DNA of 64,000 nt, from contig NC_092335.1 in assembly GCF_046630445.1 (NCBI RefSeq), positions 628,525,501 to 628,589,500 of the forward strand, read 5' to 3'. Positions within the stretch are counted from its first letter, which is position 1; every line of letters begins with the position of its first letter. Below are positions 23,588 to 36,500 of the stretch, in pieces. The notes beneath the pieces were generated by a model, which had not been told where the DNA came from, made no database searches, and was given only the letters and a program-made list of their open reading frames with translations. The translations under genes and the position numbers were made by a program. The stretch comes from Rutidosis leptorrhynchoides (Eukaryota > Streptophyta > Magnoliopsida > Asterales > Asteraceae).

Positions 23588-26500
23588 TGAAATGTCCCGT
23601 TCATATTGATTATAAACGTTCCATATTAATTGATTTCGTTGCGAGGTTTTGACCTCTATATGAGACGTTTTTCAAAGACTGCATTCATTTTTAAAACAAC
23701 CATAACCTTTATTTTATCAATAAAGGTTTTAAAAGCATTACGTAGATTATCAAATAATGATAATCTAAAATATATTGTTTACACATGACCATTACTTTAT
23801 GGTTTACAATAGAAATATATTACATCGACATATGTTTCTTGAATGCAGTTTTTACACAATATCATACAAACATGGACTCTAGATCTTGTCCTTATTTTAG
23901 TATGCAACAGCGGAAGCTCTTAGTATTCACCTGAGAATAAACATGATTTAAACGTCAACAAAAATGTTGGTGAGTTATAGGTTTAACCTATATATATCAA
24001 ATCGTAACAATAGACCACAAGATTTCATATTTCAATACACATCCCATACATAGAGATAAAAATCATTCATATGGTGAACACCTGGTAACCGACATTAACA
24101 AGATGCATATATAAGAATATCTCCATCATTCCGAGACACCCTTCGGATATGATATAAATTTCGAAGTACTAAAGCATCCAGTACTTTGGATGGGGTTTGT
24201 TAGGCCCAATAGATCTATCTTTAGGATTCGCGTCAATTAGGGTGTCTGTTCCCTAATTCTTAGATTACCAGACTTAATAAAAAGGGGCATATTCGATTTC
24301 GATAATTCAACCATAGAATGTAGTTTCACGTACTTGTGTCTATTTTGTAAATCATTTATAAAACATGCATGTATTCTCATCCCAAAAATATTAGATTTTA
24401 AAAGTGGGACTATAACTCACTTTCACAGATATTTCCTTCCTCGGAAATAAGACTTGGCCACGGATCGATTCACGAACCTATACAAATATGTACATATATA
24501 TCAAAATATGATCAAAATATAATTACAACCATTTTTATTATGTTTTAAAGATTTGAGTGTATTAAGTCAGTTGTCCTCGTTAGTAACCTACAACTAGTTG
24601 TCCACAGTTAGATGTACAGAAATAAATCGATATATATTATCTTGAATCAATCCACGACCCAGTGTATACACATCTCAGGCTAGATCACAACTCAAAGTAT
24701 ATATATTTTTGGAATCAACCTCAACCCTGTATAGCTAACTCCAATATTACTGCATATAGAGTATCTGTGGTTGTTCCAAATAATATATATACATGGGTCG
24801 ATATGATATGTCAAAACATTTACATATGTGTCTATGGTATCCCAAGATTACATAATATATTAGAATACATGTATAATACAATATAAGTTAGCTAGGATAT
24901 GATTTGTATAGATTTGTTAAACATTTCCCGTAGCTAAAAAGATCAAAAATATCCAATCTTGTTTTACCCATAACTTCTTCATTTTAAATCCGTTTTGAGT
25001 GAATCAAATTGATATGGTTTCATATTGAACTCTAATTTAAGAATCCAAACAGAAAAAGTATAGGTTTATAGTCAGAAATTTAAGTTACATGTCAATTACT
25101 AAAGAGGTAGTCATTTTCGTCGAAAGAACGACATCTTGATGACCATTTTGAAAAACATACTTTCACTTTGAGTTTAACCAAGATTTTTGGATATAGTTTC
25201 ATTTTCATATGAAAAATCATTTTCCCAGAAGAACAACTTTTAAATCAAAGTTTATCATAGTTTTTAATTATCCAAACCAAAACAGCCCCCTGTTTCACTA
25301 CGATGGCGTATATCCGATTTTATGGTGTTCATCGTGTTTCCAAGTTTTAAATCATTAAGTTAGCATATCATATAGATATAGAACATGTGTTTATTTTATT
25401 TTAAAAGTCAAGTTAGAAGGATTAACTTTTGTTAGCGAACAAGTTTAGAATTAACGAAACAATGTTCTAGTGATTACAAGTTTAAACCTTCGAATAAGAT
25501 AGCTTTATATGTATGAATCGAATGATGTTATGAACATCATTACTACCTCAAGTTTCTGGATAAAACTACTGGAAATGAGAAAAATGGATCTAGCTTCAAA
25601 GGATCCTTGGATGGCTTGAAAGTTCTTGAAACAGAATCATGACACGAAAACAGTTCAAGTAAGATTTTCACTCGAAATAAGATTGTTATAGTTGTAGAAA
25701 TTGAATCAAAGTTTGAATATGAATATTACCTTGAATTAGAAACATAACCTACTGTAAATAACAAAGGTTCCTTGATCTTAGATGATTACTTGGAATGGAT
25801 TAGAAAGCTTGGAAGTAGACTTGCAAACTTGGAAGTATTCTTGATTTTTATGAAACTATACTTATGGAATTTATGAAGAACACGTAGAACTTGAAGATGG
25901 AACTTGAGAGAGATCAATTAGATGAATAAAATTGAAGAATGAAAGCATTTGTAGGTGTTTTTGGTCGTTGGTATATGGATTAGATATAAAGGATATGTAA
26001 TTTTGTTTTCATGTAAATAAGTCATGAATGATTACTAATATTTTTGTAATTTTATGAGATATTTAATGCTAGTTGCCAAATGATGGTTCTCACATATGTT
26101 AGGTGACTCACATGGGCTGCTAAGAGCAGATCATTAGAGTGTATATACCAATAGTACATACATCTAAAAGTTGTGTATTGTACGAGTACGAATACGGGTG
26201 CATATTAGTAGAATTGTTGATGAAACTGAACGAGGATGTAATTGTAAGTATTTTTGTTAAGTAGAAGTACTTTGATATGTGTCTTGAAGTCTTTCAAAAG
26301 TGTAAGAATACATATAAAAACACAACATGTATATACATTCTAATGGAGTCGTTAAGTCTTCGTTAGTCGTTACATGTAAGTGTTGTTTTGAAACCTTTAA
26401 GTTAACGATCTCAATTAATGTTGTTAACCCAATATTTATTATATCAAATGAGATGTTAAATTATTATATTATCATGATATTATGATGTATGAATATCTCT

Positions 26501-27051
26501 TAATATGATATATATATTAAAATATCGTTACAACGATAATCGTTACATATAAGTCTCGTTTCGTAATTCTTGAGTTAGTAGTCTTGTTGTTACATATGTA
26601 GTTCATTGTTAACACACTTAATGATATATTTAAATATCATTTTATCATGTTAAATATAGTGTATCAATATCTTAATATGATACATATGTATTTAGTAGAC
26701 GTTATCATAACGATAATCGTTATATATATCATTTCGAGTTTCTTAACTTAGTAATCTCATTTCTTATGTATATCACACATTGTTAATATACTTAGTGAGA
26801 TACTTACTCATCATAATCTTATGTCAACCATATATATATATATGTCTATATATACCACAACATGTAATTTTTACAATTTTGTAACGTTCGTGACTCGCCG
26901 GTCAACATGGGTGATCAATTGTCTATATGAAACTTATTTTATTTAATCAAGTCTTAAAAAGTTTGATTTCTTAACACGTTGGAAACATTTAGTCATGTAA
27001 ATATCAATCTCAATTAATATATATAAACATGGAAAAGTTCGGGTCACTACA
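23588..27051 (-). repeat. 3' LTR of chromovirus
   Basis: TGAAATGTCCC...GGGTCACTACA in plus reading. Closely matches 33575-37033 along its whole length. Confidence 0.93.
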
Positions 27052-27075
27052 GTACCTACCCGTTAAATAAATTTC
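27052..27075 (-). promoter_or_regulatory. 3' tract / polypurine region, chromovirus
   Basis: The minus strand reads AACGGGTAGGTAC directly before TGTAGTGACCC, shared with element 2. Confidence 0.6.
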
Positions 27076-27086
27076 GTCCCGAAATT

Positions 27087-28470
27087 TTAAGCTGTTGAAG
27101 GTGTTGACGAATCTTCTGGAAATAGATGCGGGTATTTCTTCTTCATCTGATCTTCATGCTCCCAGGTGAACTCGGGTCCTCTACGAGCATTCCATCTAAC
27201 CTTAACAATCGGTATCTTATTTTTCTTAAGTCTCTGAACCTCACGATCCATTATTTCGACGGGTTCTTCAATGAATTGAAGTTTTTCATTGATTTGGATT
27301 TCGTCCAACGGAATAGTGAGATCTTCTTTAGCAAAACATTTCTTCAAATTCGAGACGTAGAAAGTGTTATGTACAGCCGCGAGTTGTTGAGGTAGCTCCA
27401 GTTGGTAAGCTACTGGTCCGACACGATCTATAATCTTGAATGGTCCAATGTACCTTGGATTTAGTTTCCCCCGTTTACCAAATCGAACAACGCCTTTCCA
27501 AGGTGAAACCTTAAGCATGACCATTTCTCCAATTTTAAACTCTATATCTTTTCTTTTACTGTCCGCGTAGCTCTTTTGTCGACTCTGGGCGGTTTTCAAT
27601 CGTTGTTGAATTTGGATGATTTTCTCGATAGTTTCTTGTATTATCTCCGGACCCGTAATCTGTCTATCCCCCACTTCATTACAACAAATCAGAGACGTGC
27701 ACTTTCTACCATAAAGTGCCTCAAACGGCGCCATCTCAATACTAGAATGATAAATGTTGTTGTAGGAAAATTCTGCTAACGGTAGGTGTCGATCCCAACT
27801 GTTTCTGAAATCAATAACACATGCTTGTAGCATGTCTTCAAGCGTTTGTATCGTCCTTTCGCTCTGCCCATCAGTTTGTGGATGATAGGCAGTACTCATG
27901 TCTAGACGAGTCCCCAATGCTTGTTGCAACGTCTGCCAGAACCTTGAAACAAATCTACCATCCCTATCAGAGATAATAGAGACGGGTATTCCATGTCTGG
28001 AGACAACCTCCTTCAAATACAATCACGCCAACTTCTCTATTTTGTCATCTTCTCTCATTGGCAGGAAGTGTGCTGACTTGGTGAGACGATCAACTATTAC
28101 CCAAATAGTATCATAACCACTTGCAGTCCTTGGAAATTTAGTAATGAAATCCATGGTAATGTTTTCCCATTTCTATTCCGGGATTTCAGGTTATTGTAGT
28201 AGACCTGATGGTTTCTGATATTCAGCTTTGACCTTAGAACACGTCAAACATTCTCCTACATATTTAGCAATATCGGCTTTCATACCCGGCCACCAAAAGT
28301 GTTTCTTGAGATCTTTATACATCTTCCCCGCTCCGGGATATATTGAATATCTGGTTTTATGTGCTTCTTTAAGTACCATTTCTCTCACATCTCCAAACCT
28401 TGATACCCAAATTCTATCAGCCCTATATCGGGTTCCGTCTTCCCGAATATTAAGATGTTTCTCTGATCCT
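27087..28470 (-). pseudogene. Chromovirus integrase with chromodomain
   Basis: Zinc domain: [20 protein letters not shown] then CLTCSK. Core: MDFI and [22 protein letters not shown] (second Asp), [21 protein letters not shown] (Glu). The C-terminal part has [10 protein letters not shown] and a chromodomain ending [27 protein letters not shown]. Stops at 28191 (TAA), 28173 (TAG) and 28023 (TGA) all fit deaminated CAA, TGG and CGA. The chromodomain in this group is thought to steer insertion to heterochromatin. Confidence 0.88.
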
Positions 28471-28960
28471 TTGGGTATCTCATTCTTCAACTTTCCTTCT
28501 TTTACAACCCCCTGTTGCGCCTCCTTTATTTGAGTAGTAAGGTTAGTACGAATAATTATATTCATAGCTTTTACCCGTATAGGTTCTCTGTCCTTTCTAC
28601 TCAAAGCGTCGGCTACCACATTCGCCTTCCCCGGGTGGTATCGAATCTCAAAATCATAATCATTCAACAGTTCAATCCACCTGCGTTGTATCATATTCAG
28701 TTGCTTCTGATTAAATATATGTTGGAGACTTTTGTGGTCGGTATATATAATACTTTTGACCCCATATAAATAATGCCTCCAAGTCTTTAATGCAAAAACA
28801 ACAGCACCCAATTCCAAATCGTGAGTTGTATAATTTTGCTCGTGAATCTTCAATTATCTAGAGGCATAAGCAATCACCTTCGTTCGTTGCATTAATACAC
28901 AACCGAGACCTTGCTTTGATGCGTCACAATAAATCACAAAATCATCATTCCCTTCAGGCA
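28471..28960 (-). pseudogene. Chromovirus RNase H
   Basis: VIYCDASKQGLGCVLMQ (first Asp), then after the TAA at 28854-28856 the frame resumes with [20 protein letters not shown] (Glu), [16 protein letters not shown] (Asp) and [14 protein letters not shown] (final Asp). The stop replaces a Gln codon. All catalytic residues remain visible, so the break is a single nonsense change. Confidence 0.87.
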
Positions 28961-29738
28961 ATGACAATATAGGTGCCGTAGTTAGCTTTTTCTTCAATAA
29001 CTGAAATGTCTTCTCTTGTTCATCCTTCCATTCAAATTTCTTCTCTTTATGCATTAATGCAGTTAAGGGTTTTGCTATTTTGGAGAAATCTTGGATGAAT
29101 CTTCTGTAGTAACCAGTCAATCCTAAAAATTGACGTATATGCTTCGGAGTTTTTGGGGTTTCCCACTTTTCAAATGTTTCGATCTTTGCCGGGTCCACCT
29201 GGATACCTTCTTTGTTCACTATGTGACCGAGGAATTGAACTTCTTCCAACCAAAATGCACACTTTGAAAACTTACGTATAGTTTTTCTTTCCTCAATACT
29301 TCTAGCACTTTTCTCAAATGTTCTTCGTGCTCTTGATCATTCTTTGAGTAAATAAGTATGTCATCGATGAAAACAATGACAAACTTGTCAAGATATGGCC
29401 CACACACTCGGTTCATAAGGTCCATGGACACAGCTGGTGCGTTAGTCAATCCAAACGGCATAACCATAAACTCGTAATGACCATAACGCGTCCTAAAAGC
29501 AGTTTTTGGAATATCATCCTCCTTTACTCGCATTTGATGATATCCAGAACGTAAATCGATTTTCGAATAAACCGACGAGCCTTGTAGTTGATCAAATAAG
29601 TCGTTAATTCTCGGCAGTGGATAACGGTTTTTGATGGTAAGTTTATTCAACTCTCTGTAGTCAATACACAACCTAAATGTACCATCCTTCTTCTTGACAA
29701 ACAAAAACAGGAGCTCCCCATGGTGATGTGCTTGGTCA
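28961..29738 (-). pseudogene. Chromovirus reverse transcriptase
   Basis: [69 protein letters not shown] and the polymerase motif [12 protein letters not shown] are all present. Three lesions: CGA to TGA at 29736-29738, an extra T near 29703 in the GAPV-LFV stretch, and a lost base near 29273 before [16 protein letters not shown]. Thumb and connection follow with GLTGYYRRFI. Confidence 0.88.
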
Positions 29739-30896
29739 AATGAAACTACGTTCTAATAGTTCTTGCAGTTGACTTTGCAGTTCTTTCATCTCGCTGGGTG
29801 CGAGTCTGTAAGGAGCACGAGCTATTGGTGCAGCTCCTGGTACAAGATCTATTTGAAATTCAACAGATCGATGTGGAGGTAGTCCCGGTAATTCTTTCAG
29901 AAATACATCGGGAAATTCTTTTGCGACGGGAACATCATTGATGCTCTTTTCTTCAGTTTGTACTTTCTCGACGTGTGCTAGAATAGCATAGCAACCTTTT
30001 CTTATTAGTTTTTGTGCCTTCAAATTACTAATAAGATGTAGCTTCGTGTTGCCCTTTTCTCCGTACACCATTAAGGGTTCTCCTTCTTCTCGTACAATGC
30101 AAATTGCATTTTTGTAACATACGATCTCTGCTTTCATCTCCTTCAGCCAGTCCATGCCAACTATTACATCAAAACTCCCTAACTCTACTGGTATCAAATC
30201 AATCTTAAATATTTCGCTACCCAGTTTAATTTCTCGATTCCGGCATATATAATCTGCTGAAATTAATTTACCGTTTGCTAATTCGAATAAAAATTTACTA
30301 TCCAACGGCGTCAATGGACAACTTAATTTAGCACAAAAATCTCTACTCATATAGCTTCTATCCGCACCCGAATCAAATAAAACGTAAGCAGATTTATTGT
30401 CAATAAGAAACGTACCCGTAACAAGCTCCGAGTCTTCCTGTGCCTCTGCCGCATTAATATTGAAAACTCTTCCGCGGCCTTGTCCATTCGTGTTCTCCTG
30501 GTTCGGGCAATTTCTAATAATGTGGCCCGGTTTTCCACATTTATAACAAACTACATTGACATAACTTGCTCCGACACTACTTGCTCCGCCATTACTCGTT
30601 CTGACACCATTTGTTCCTTTCGTTCTGTTAACCCCTGGTCCGTAGACCTCACATTTTGCCGCGCTATGACCATTTCTTTTACACTTGTTGCAAAATTTGG
30701 TGCAAAACCCCGAGTGATACTTTTCACACCTTTGACATAGCTGCTTCTGATTGTTGTTGTTGTTGCGGTTGTTATTGTTGTTGGACTGATTGTTGTAGTT
30801 GTTGTTGTTGTTGTGCCGTTTGTTGTAGTTGCGATTGATGTTGCGATTGTTGGGATAGTTGTTGTTGTTTTGGTGACTCTTATCACCGTTTTCCTC
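29739..30896 (-). pseudogene. Chromovirus nucleocapsid and protease
   Basis: Open in the gag frame from the TAG at 30897 to the TGA at 29736. Nucleocapsid: an Asn-rich run (AAC repeats, 30740-30890), a Cys/His cluster around CQRCEKYHSGFC, and a classical knuckle CYKCGKPGHIIRNC near 30540. Protease: FDSGADRSYMSRDF (DSG active site, about 30350-30390), FDVIVGMDWL. The N-terminal edge is set by the upstream nonsense codon, not a real start. Confidence 0.87.
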
Positions 30897-31667
30897 CTAC
30901 TTTCTTTTGACTAACTTCACGTTGGCCTCTTCGGCCGACTGTTCTTTAATTCTTCCCTCAATCTGGTTCACTAGTTTGTGAGCCATTCTACATGCCTTTT
31001 GTATGGAGGCAGGCTCGTGTGAACTTATATCTTCTTGGATTCTCTCCGGTAACCCTTTCACAAATGCGTCGATCTTCTCTTCCTCATCTTCGAACGCTCT
31101 CGGACACAATAGGCACAATTCTGTGAATCGTCTTTCATATGAAGTAATATCGAATCCCTGTGTTCGTAACCCTCTAAGTTCTGACTTGAGCTTATTGACC
31201 TCGGTTCTGGGACGGTACTTCTCGTTCATCAAGTGCTTGAATGCTGACCACGGTAGCGCGTAAGCAGCATCTTTTCCCACGTGCTCTAGATAGGTATTCC
31301 ACCATGTTAACGCAATACATGTGAAGGTATGTGTAGCGTACTTCACTTTATCTCCTTCAGCACACTTACTTATGGCAAACACCGATTCAAATTTCTCGGT
31401 CCACCATTTCAATCCGATTGGTCCTTCGGTCCCATCAAATTCTGAAGGTTTGCAGGCAGTGAATTCCTTGTAGGAGCATCCTACACGATTTCTTACGCCG
31501 TTAGCTGTATTGCTAGATTTAGAGTTATTGTTGGTATGTAGCGCAGCATGTACTGCGGCTATGTTTGAAGCAAAAAAGGCACGAAATTCCTCTTCGCTCA
31601 TATTCAAGGTGTGTCGAGTAGTCGGTACCATTTCCTTCAAAATAGTCAAATGAAACAATTTAATCAT
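30897..31667 (-). pseudogene. gag: Chromovirus Gag, truncated by a nonsense codon
   Basis: 256 residues. The retrotransposon gag domain is clear: EFDGTEGPIGLKWWTEKFE, KVKYATHTFTCIALTWWNTY, HLMNEKYRPRTEVNKLKSEL, FTELCLLCP, DAFVKGLPERIQEDI. It ends at KRK then TAG, after which the same frame continues into the nucleocapsid, so the TAG is most simply a mutated sense codon (TGG or CAG). The start is the first in-frame ATG after the leader ORFs; an internal MVPTTRH start is also possible. Confidence 0.88.
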
Positions 31668-31954
31668 ACAGAATATTAAGAGTAGTCAATAGTATCTCGT
31701 AGCATAATATGAACTCATTTATAAAAGCTTTTTCTTCATATTAGCATTTTATAATTTTAAATTCGGGTACTACCTACCCGTTAAGTTCATACTTAGTAGC
31801 TAATATACAATTCAACTACTACAATTCCATATGAAAAACTGATTATAATAATATATCACATACAAATATTCTTCAAACTTACAACTTCGCTATATTACGT
31901 ATAACATGAAATATAGTACACTATGATACATGACAGTTTTGAAGATAAATCTAG

Positions 31955-32673
31955 TTAATACGCAAGTTGTTCAGCAAAGGAAATAAAGACACGTAATTCA
32001 TAAGTCCAGAAACAAGTCATGCATTCTGGTTTTACTAAGACGACTTTCCATCCTTGTTCTTGTGGAAAATAACCGTTATGACCATTAGCTAGGCAGCATG
32101 TTGTAATGTTGTCAAAAGGACGAGGGTTTCGTAATGTCCAACAGCCCCGTAATAATCCAAAACCTTGTTTCTCACCCCAACTACTGAATCCGTCACTTGT
32201 GGGAAAGTTTTATTTAAAAGCTGCAATCCGATGTTCTTTTTCTCACTTTGGTAAGAAGCGAACATCACTAACCCGTAAGCATAACATGCTTCTTTATGTT
32301 GCATGTTAGAAGCTCTTTCTAATTCATGAAATCCTATGTTGGGATATGTTGAGTCAAAATAGGTTCTTAACCCATAGCGTAAAATTGCATTTGGGTTCCC
32401 CGCATTTAACGCTTTAAAGAAAACACGGCGTAACTTAAAGTCTCCCCAATGTGATATACCCCACCTATCAAAGGAAAGTCTTTTATAAACTAAGGCATTT
32501 CTAGAAAGTCTTTCAAATGTTTGACAAGTTAATTTCGCCATAACTAAATGTGCTGATGAATTCTGACCGACTCTAGACAAGATTTCCTCAATCATATCCT
32601 CTGATAGGTCTTCTAAAATATTCGGTTGTCTACCCTTAACGTCCATTTTGTTTTTATACTGTAAAATAGACAA
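31955..32673 (-). pseudogene. F-box-like ORF captured in the chromovirus leader
   Basis: Sense ORF between primer site and gag. It has an F-box-like start (ILEDLSEDMIEEILSRVG then LVMAKLTCQTFERLS), then KRLSFDRWG and a helical part with NPNAILRYGLRTYF and HKEACYAYGLVMFAS, resembling the Sel1-like region after the F-box in plant proteins of the At1g67623 / At2g35280 type. The first frame closes at 32089; a frameshift near 32130-32155 separates a C-terminal part with Cys-rich TTCCLANGHNGY and KPECMTCFWTYEL, ending TAA at 31955-31957. Family role: substrate adaptor of SCF ubiquitin ligases; any role for the element is inference. Confidence 0.72.
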
Positions 32674-32775
32674 GGATTAGATTTGTAATAACAAACAATA
32701 CAAGAAATTTTTACATAGAACATAAAAGTACAACCACACTTCAATACATTTATTACACAACATGCTCACACCCCT

Positions 32776-33365
32776 CTAATCTGAATCACTGGTTTCTTCT
32801 TCTTCGGACTTGGTTCTTTTTCCTAATCTTCCAGGGATATATGATGTTCCTCTAATACGAGTCGTCGTTTTCCACATTTGTTTAGAAAAACCTGGTGGTT
32901 TAGAGGTTCCCGGGTTATTGTCACGATATTAAAAATACGGGTGTTGACGGTACATATAAAGTTCATCGGGGTCGGAATCAGATTTCTCTATTTTGATGCC
33001 TTTTCCCTTATTATTTTCTTTTGCCTCATTAAATTGGGTCGGGGTAATTTCTATAACATCATCGGAATCCTCATCAGGATCCGATTCATCGGAAAATTGG
33101 TAATTTTCCCAATATTTTGCTTCCTTAGCGGAAACACCATTGACCATTATTAACTTTGGTCCATTGGTTGACGATTTTCTTTTATTTGACCGGTTTTCTG
33201 TAGTTCCTACTATTCCCCCTCCGGAACCTCTTCTTCTGGTTCCTCTTCTTCCGGTTCCGTTTCCTCTTCTTCCGGTTCTTCGGGAACTTGTGAATCTTGC
33301 CAATATATATTTGACTCTTCGTTATTATTAGGTGAGTCAATGGGATTTGTGCTAGAGGTAGACAT
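32776..33365 (-). pseudogene. Acidic leader ORF of the chromovirus
   Basis: ATG at 33365 opens MSTSSTNPIDSPNNNEESN, then a Glu/Pro run (EEPEEEETEPEEEE). The frame then breaks near 33215 and continues in another with NGPKLIMVNGVSAKEAKYWE, FSDESDPDEDSDDVIEI, a Lys-rich KGKGIKIEKSDSDPDEL, and after a second break GTSKPPGFSK, RIRGTSYIPGRLGKRTK and EEEETSDSD before TAG at 32776-32778. About 190 codons in all, strongly acidic with a basic tail. No known domain. It lies directly after the primer site, before the F-box-like ORF. Confidence 0.6.
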
Positions 33366-33560
33366 CTATCACACAATATCAAACATGTTAAGAGATTAAT
33401 ATATCACATAATATTTATATGTTAATAATATATAGTTTCCAACAAAAATGTTAAGCAATCATTTTTAAAGAAAACATGGTCGAAGTCCAGACTCACTAAT
33501 GCATCCTAACAAACTCGATAAGACACACTAATGCAAATTTTCTGGTTCTCTAAGACCAAC

Positions 33561-33572
33561 GCTCAGATACCA
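33561..33572 (-). promoter_or_regulatory. Primer binding site, chromovirus
   Basis: The minus strand reads TGGTATCTGAGC, one mismatch from the initiator-Met site, two bases from the LTR. Confidence 0.85.
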
Positions 33573-33574
33573 AG

Positions 33575-36500
33575 TGAAATGTCCCGTTCATATTGATTAT
33601 AAACGTTCCATATTAATTGATTTCGTTGCTAGGTTTTGACCTCTATATGAGACGTTTTTCAAAGACTGTATTCATTTTTAAAACAACCATAACCTTTATT
33701 TTATCAATAAAGGTTTTAAAAGCATTACGTAGATTATCAAATAATGATAATCTAAAATATACTGTTAAGACATGACCATTACATAATGGTTTACAATAGA
33801 AATATATTACATCGACATATGTTTCTTGAATGCAGTTTTTACACAATATCATACAAACATGGACTCCAAATCTTGTCCTTATTTTAGTATGCAACAGCGG
33901 AAGCTCTTAGTATTCACCTGAGAATAAACATGCTTTAAACGTCAACAAAAATGTTGGTGAGTTATAGGTTTAACCTATATATATCAAATCGTAACAATAG
34001 ACCACAAGATTTCATATTTCAATACACATCCCATACATAGAGATAAAAATCATTCATGTGGTGAACACCTGGTAACCGACATTAACAAGATGCATATATA
34101 AGAATATCCCCATCATTCCGGGATACCCTTCGGATATGATATAAATTTTGAAGTACTAAAGTATCCGGTACTTTGGATGGGGTTTGTTAGGCCCAATAGA
34201 TCTATCTTTAGGATTCACGTCAATTAGGGTGTCTGTTCCCTAATTCTTAGATTACCAGACTTAATAAAAAGGGGCATATTTGATTTCGATAATTCAACCA
34301 TAGAATGTAGTTTCACGTACTTTTGTCTATTTTGTAAATCATTTATAAAACCTGCATGTATTCTCATCCCAAAAATATTAGATTTTAAAAGTGGGACTAT
34401 AACTCACTTTCACAGATATTTCCTTCCTCGGAAATAAGACTTGGCCACGGATCGATTCACGAACCTATACAAATATGTACATATATATCAAAGTATGATC
34501 AAAATATAATTACAACCATTTTTATTATGTTTTAAAGATTTGAGTGTATTAAGTCAGCTGTCCTCGTTAGTAACCTACAACTAGTTGTCCACAGTTAGAT
34601 GTACAGAAATAAATCGATATATATTATCTTCAATCAATCCACGACCCAGTGTATACACGTATCAGGCTAGATCACAACTCAAAGTATATATATTTTTGGA
34701 ATCAACTTCAACCCTGTATAGCTAACTCCAACATTACTGCATATAGAGTGTCTATGGTTGTTCCAAATAATATATATCCATGGGTCGATATGATATGTCA
34801 AAACATTTGCATACGTGTCTATGGTATCCCAAGATTACATAATATATTAGAATACATGTATAATACAATATAAGTTAGCTAGGATATGATTTGTATAGAT
34901 TTGTTAAACATTTCCCGTAGCTAAAAAGATCAAAAATATCCAATCTTGTTTTACCCATAACTTCTTCATTTTAAATCCGTTTTGAGTGAATCAAATTGCT
35001 ATGGTTTCATATTGAACTCTAATTTAAGAATCCAAACAGAAAAAATATAGGTTTATAGTCGGAAATTTAGGTTACATGTCAATTACTAAAGAGGTAGTCA
35101 TTTCCGTCGAAAGAACGACATCTTGATGACCATTTTGGAAAACATACTTTCACTTTGAGTTTAACCAAGATTTTTAGATATAGTTTCATGTTAATTTGAA
35201 AAATCATTTTCTCAGAAGAACAACTTTTAAATCAAAGTTTATCATAGTTTTTAATTATCCAAACCAAAACAGCCCCCGGTTTCACTACAACGGCGTATAT
35301 CCGATTTTATGGTGTTCATCGTGTTTCCAGGTTTTAAATCATTAAGTTATCATATCACATAGATATAGAACATGTGTTTAGTTGATTTTAAAAGTCAAGT
35401 TAGAAGGATTAACTTTTGTTTGCGAACAAGTTTAGAATTAACTAAACTATGTTCTAGTGATTACAAGTTTAAACCTTCGAATAAGATAGCTTTATATGTA
35501 TGAATCGAATGATGTTATGAACATCATTACTACCTCAAGTTTTCTGGATAAAAATACTGGAAATTAGAAAAATGGATCTAGCTTCAAAGGATCCTTGGAT
35601 GGCTTGAAAGTTCTTGAAACAGAATCATGACACGAAAACAGTTCAAGTAAGATTTTCACTCGAAATAAGATTGTTATAGTTGTAGAAATTGAATCAAAGT
35701 TTGAATATGAATATTACCTTGAATTAGAAAGATAATCTACTATAAATAACAAAGGTTCCTTGATCTTAGATGATTACTTGGAATGGATTAGAAAGCTTGG
35801 AAGTAGACTTGCAAACTTGGAAGTATTCTTGATTTTTATGAAACTATACTTATGGAATTTATGAAGAACACTTAGAACTTGAAGATGGAACTTGAGAGAG
35901 ATCAATTAGATGAAGAAAATTGAAGAATGAAAGTGTTTGTAGGTGTTTTTGGTCGTTGGTATATGGATTAGGTATAAAGGATATGTAATTTTGTTTTCAT
36001 GTAAATAAGTCATGAATGATTACTAATATTTTTGTAATTTTATGAGATATTTCATGCTAGTTGCCAAATGATGGTTCCCACATGTTAGGTGACTCACATG
36101 GGCTGCTAAGAGCTGATCATTGGAGTGTATATACCAATAGTACTTACATCTAAAAGCTGTGTATTGTACGAGTACGAATACGGGTGCATACGAGTAGAAT
36201 TGTTGATGAAACTGAACGAGGATGTAATTGTAAGTATTTTTGTTAAGTAGAAGTACTTTGATATGTGTCTTGAAGTCTTTCAAAAGTGTAAGAATACATA
36301 TCAAAACACAACATGTATATACATTCTAATGGAGTCGTTAAGTCTTCGTTAGTCGTTACATGTAAGTGTTGTTTTGAAACCTTTAAGTTAACGATCTCAA
36401 TTAATGTTGTTAACCCAATGTTTATTATATCAAATGAGATGTTAAATTATTATATTATCATGATATTATGATATATGAATATCTCTTAATATGATATATA

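Noticed and set aside
30551..30886. Thr-rich frame on the minus strand
   Set aside because: Out-of-frame reading of the AAC-repeat nucleocapsid; the true frame is open from 30896.
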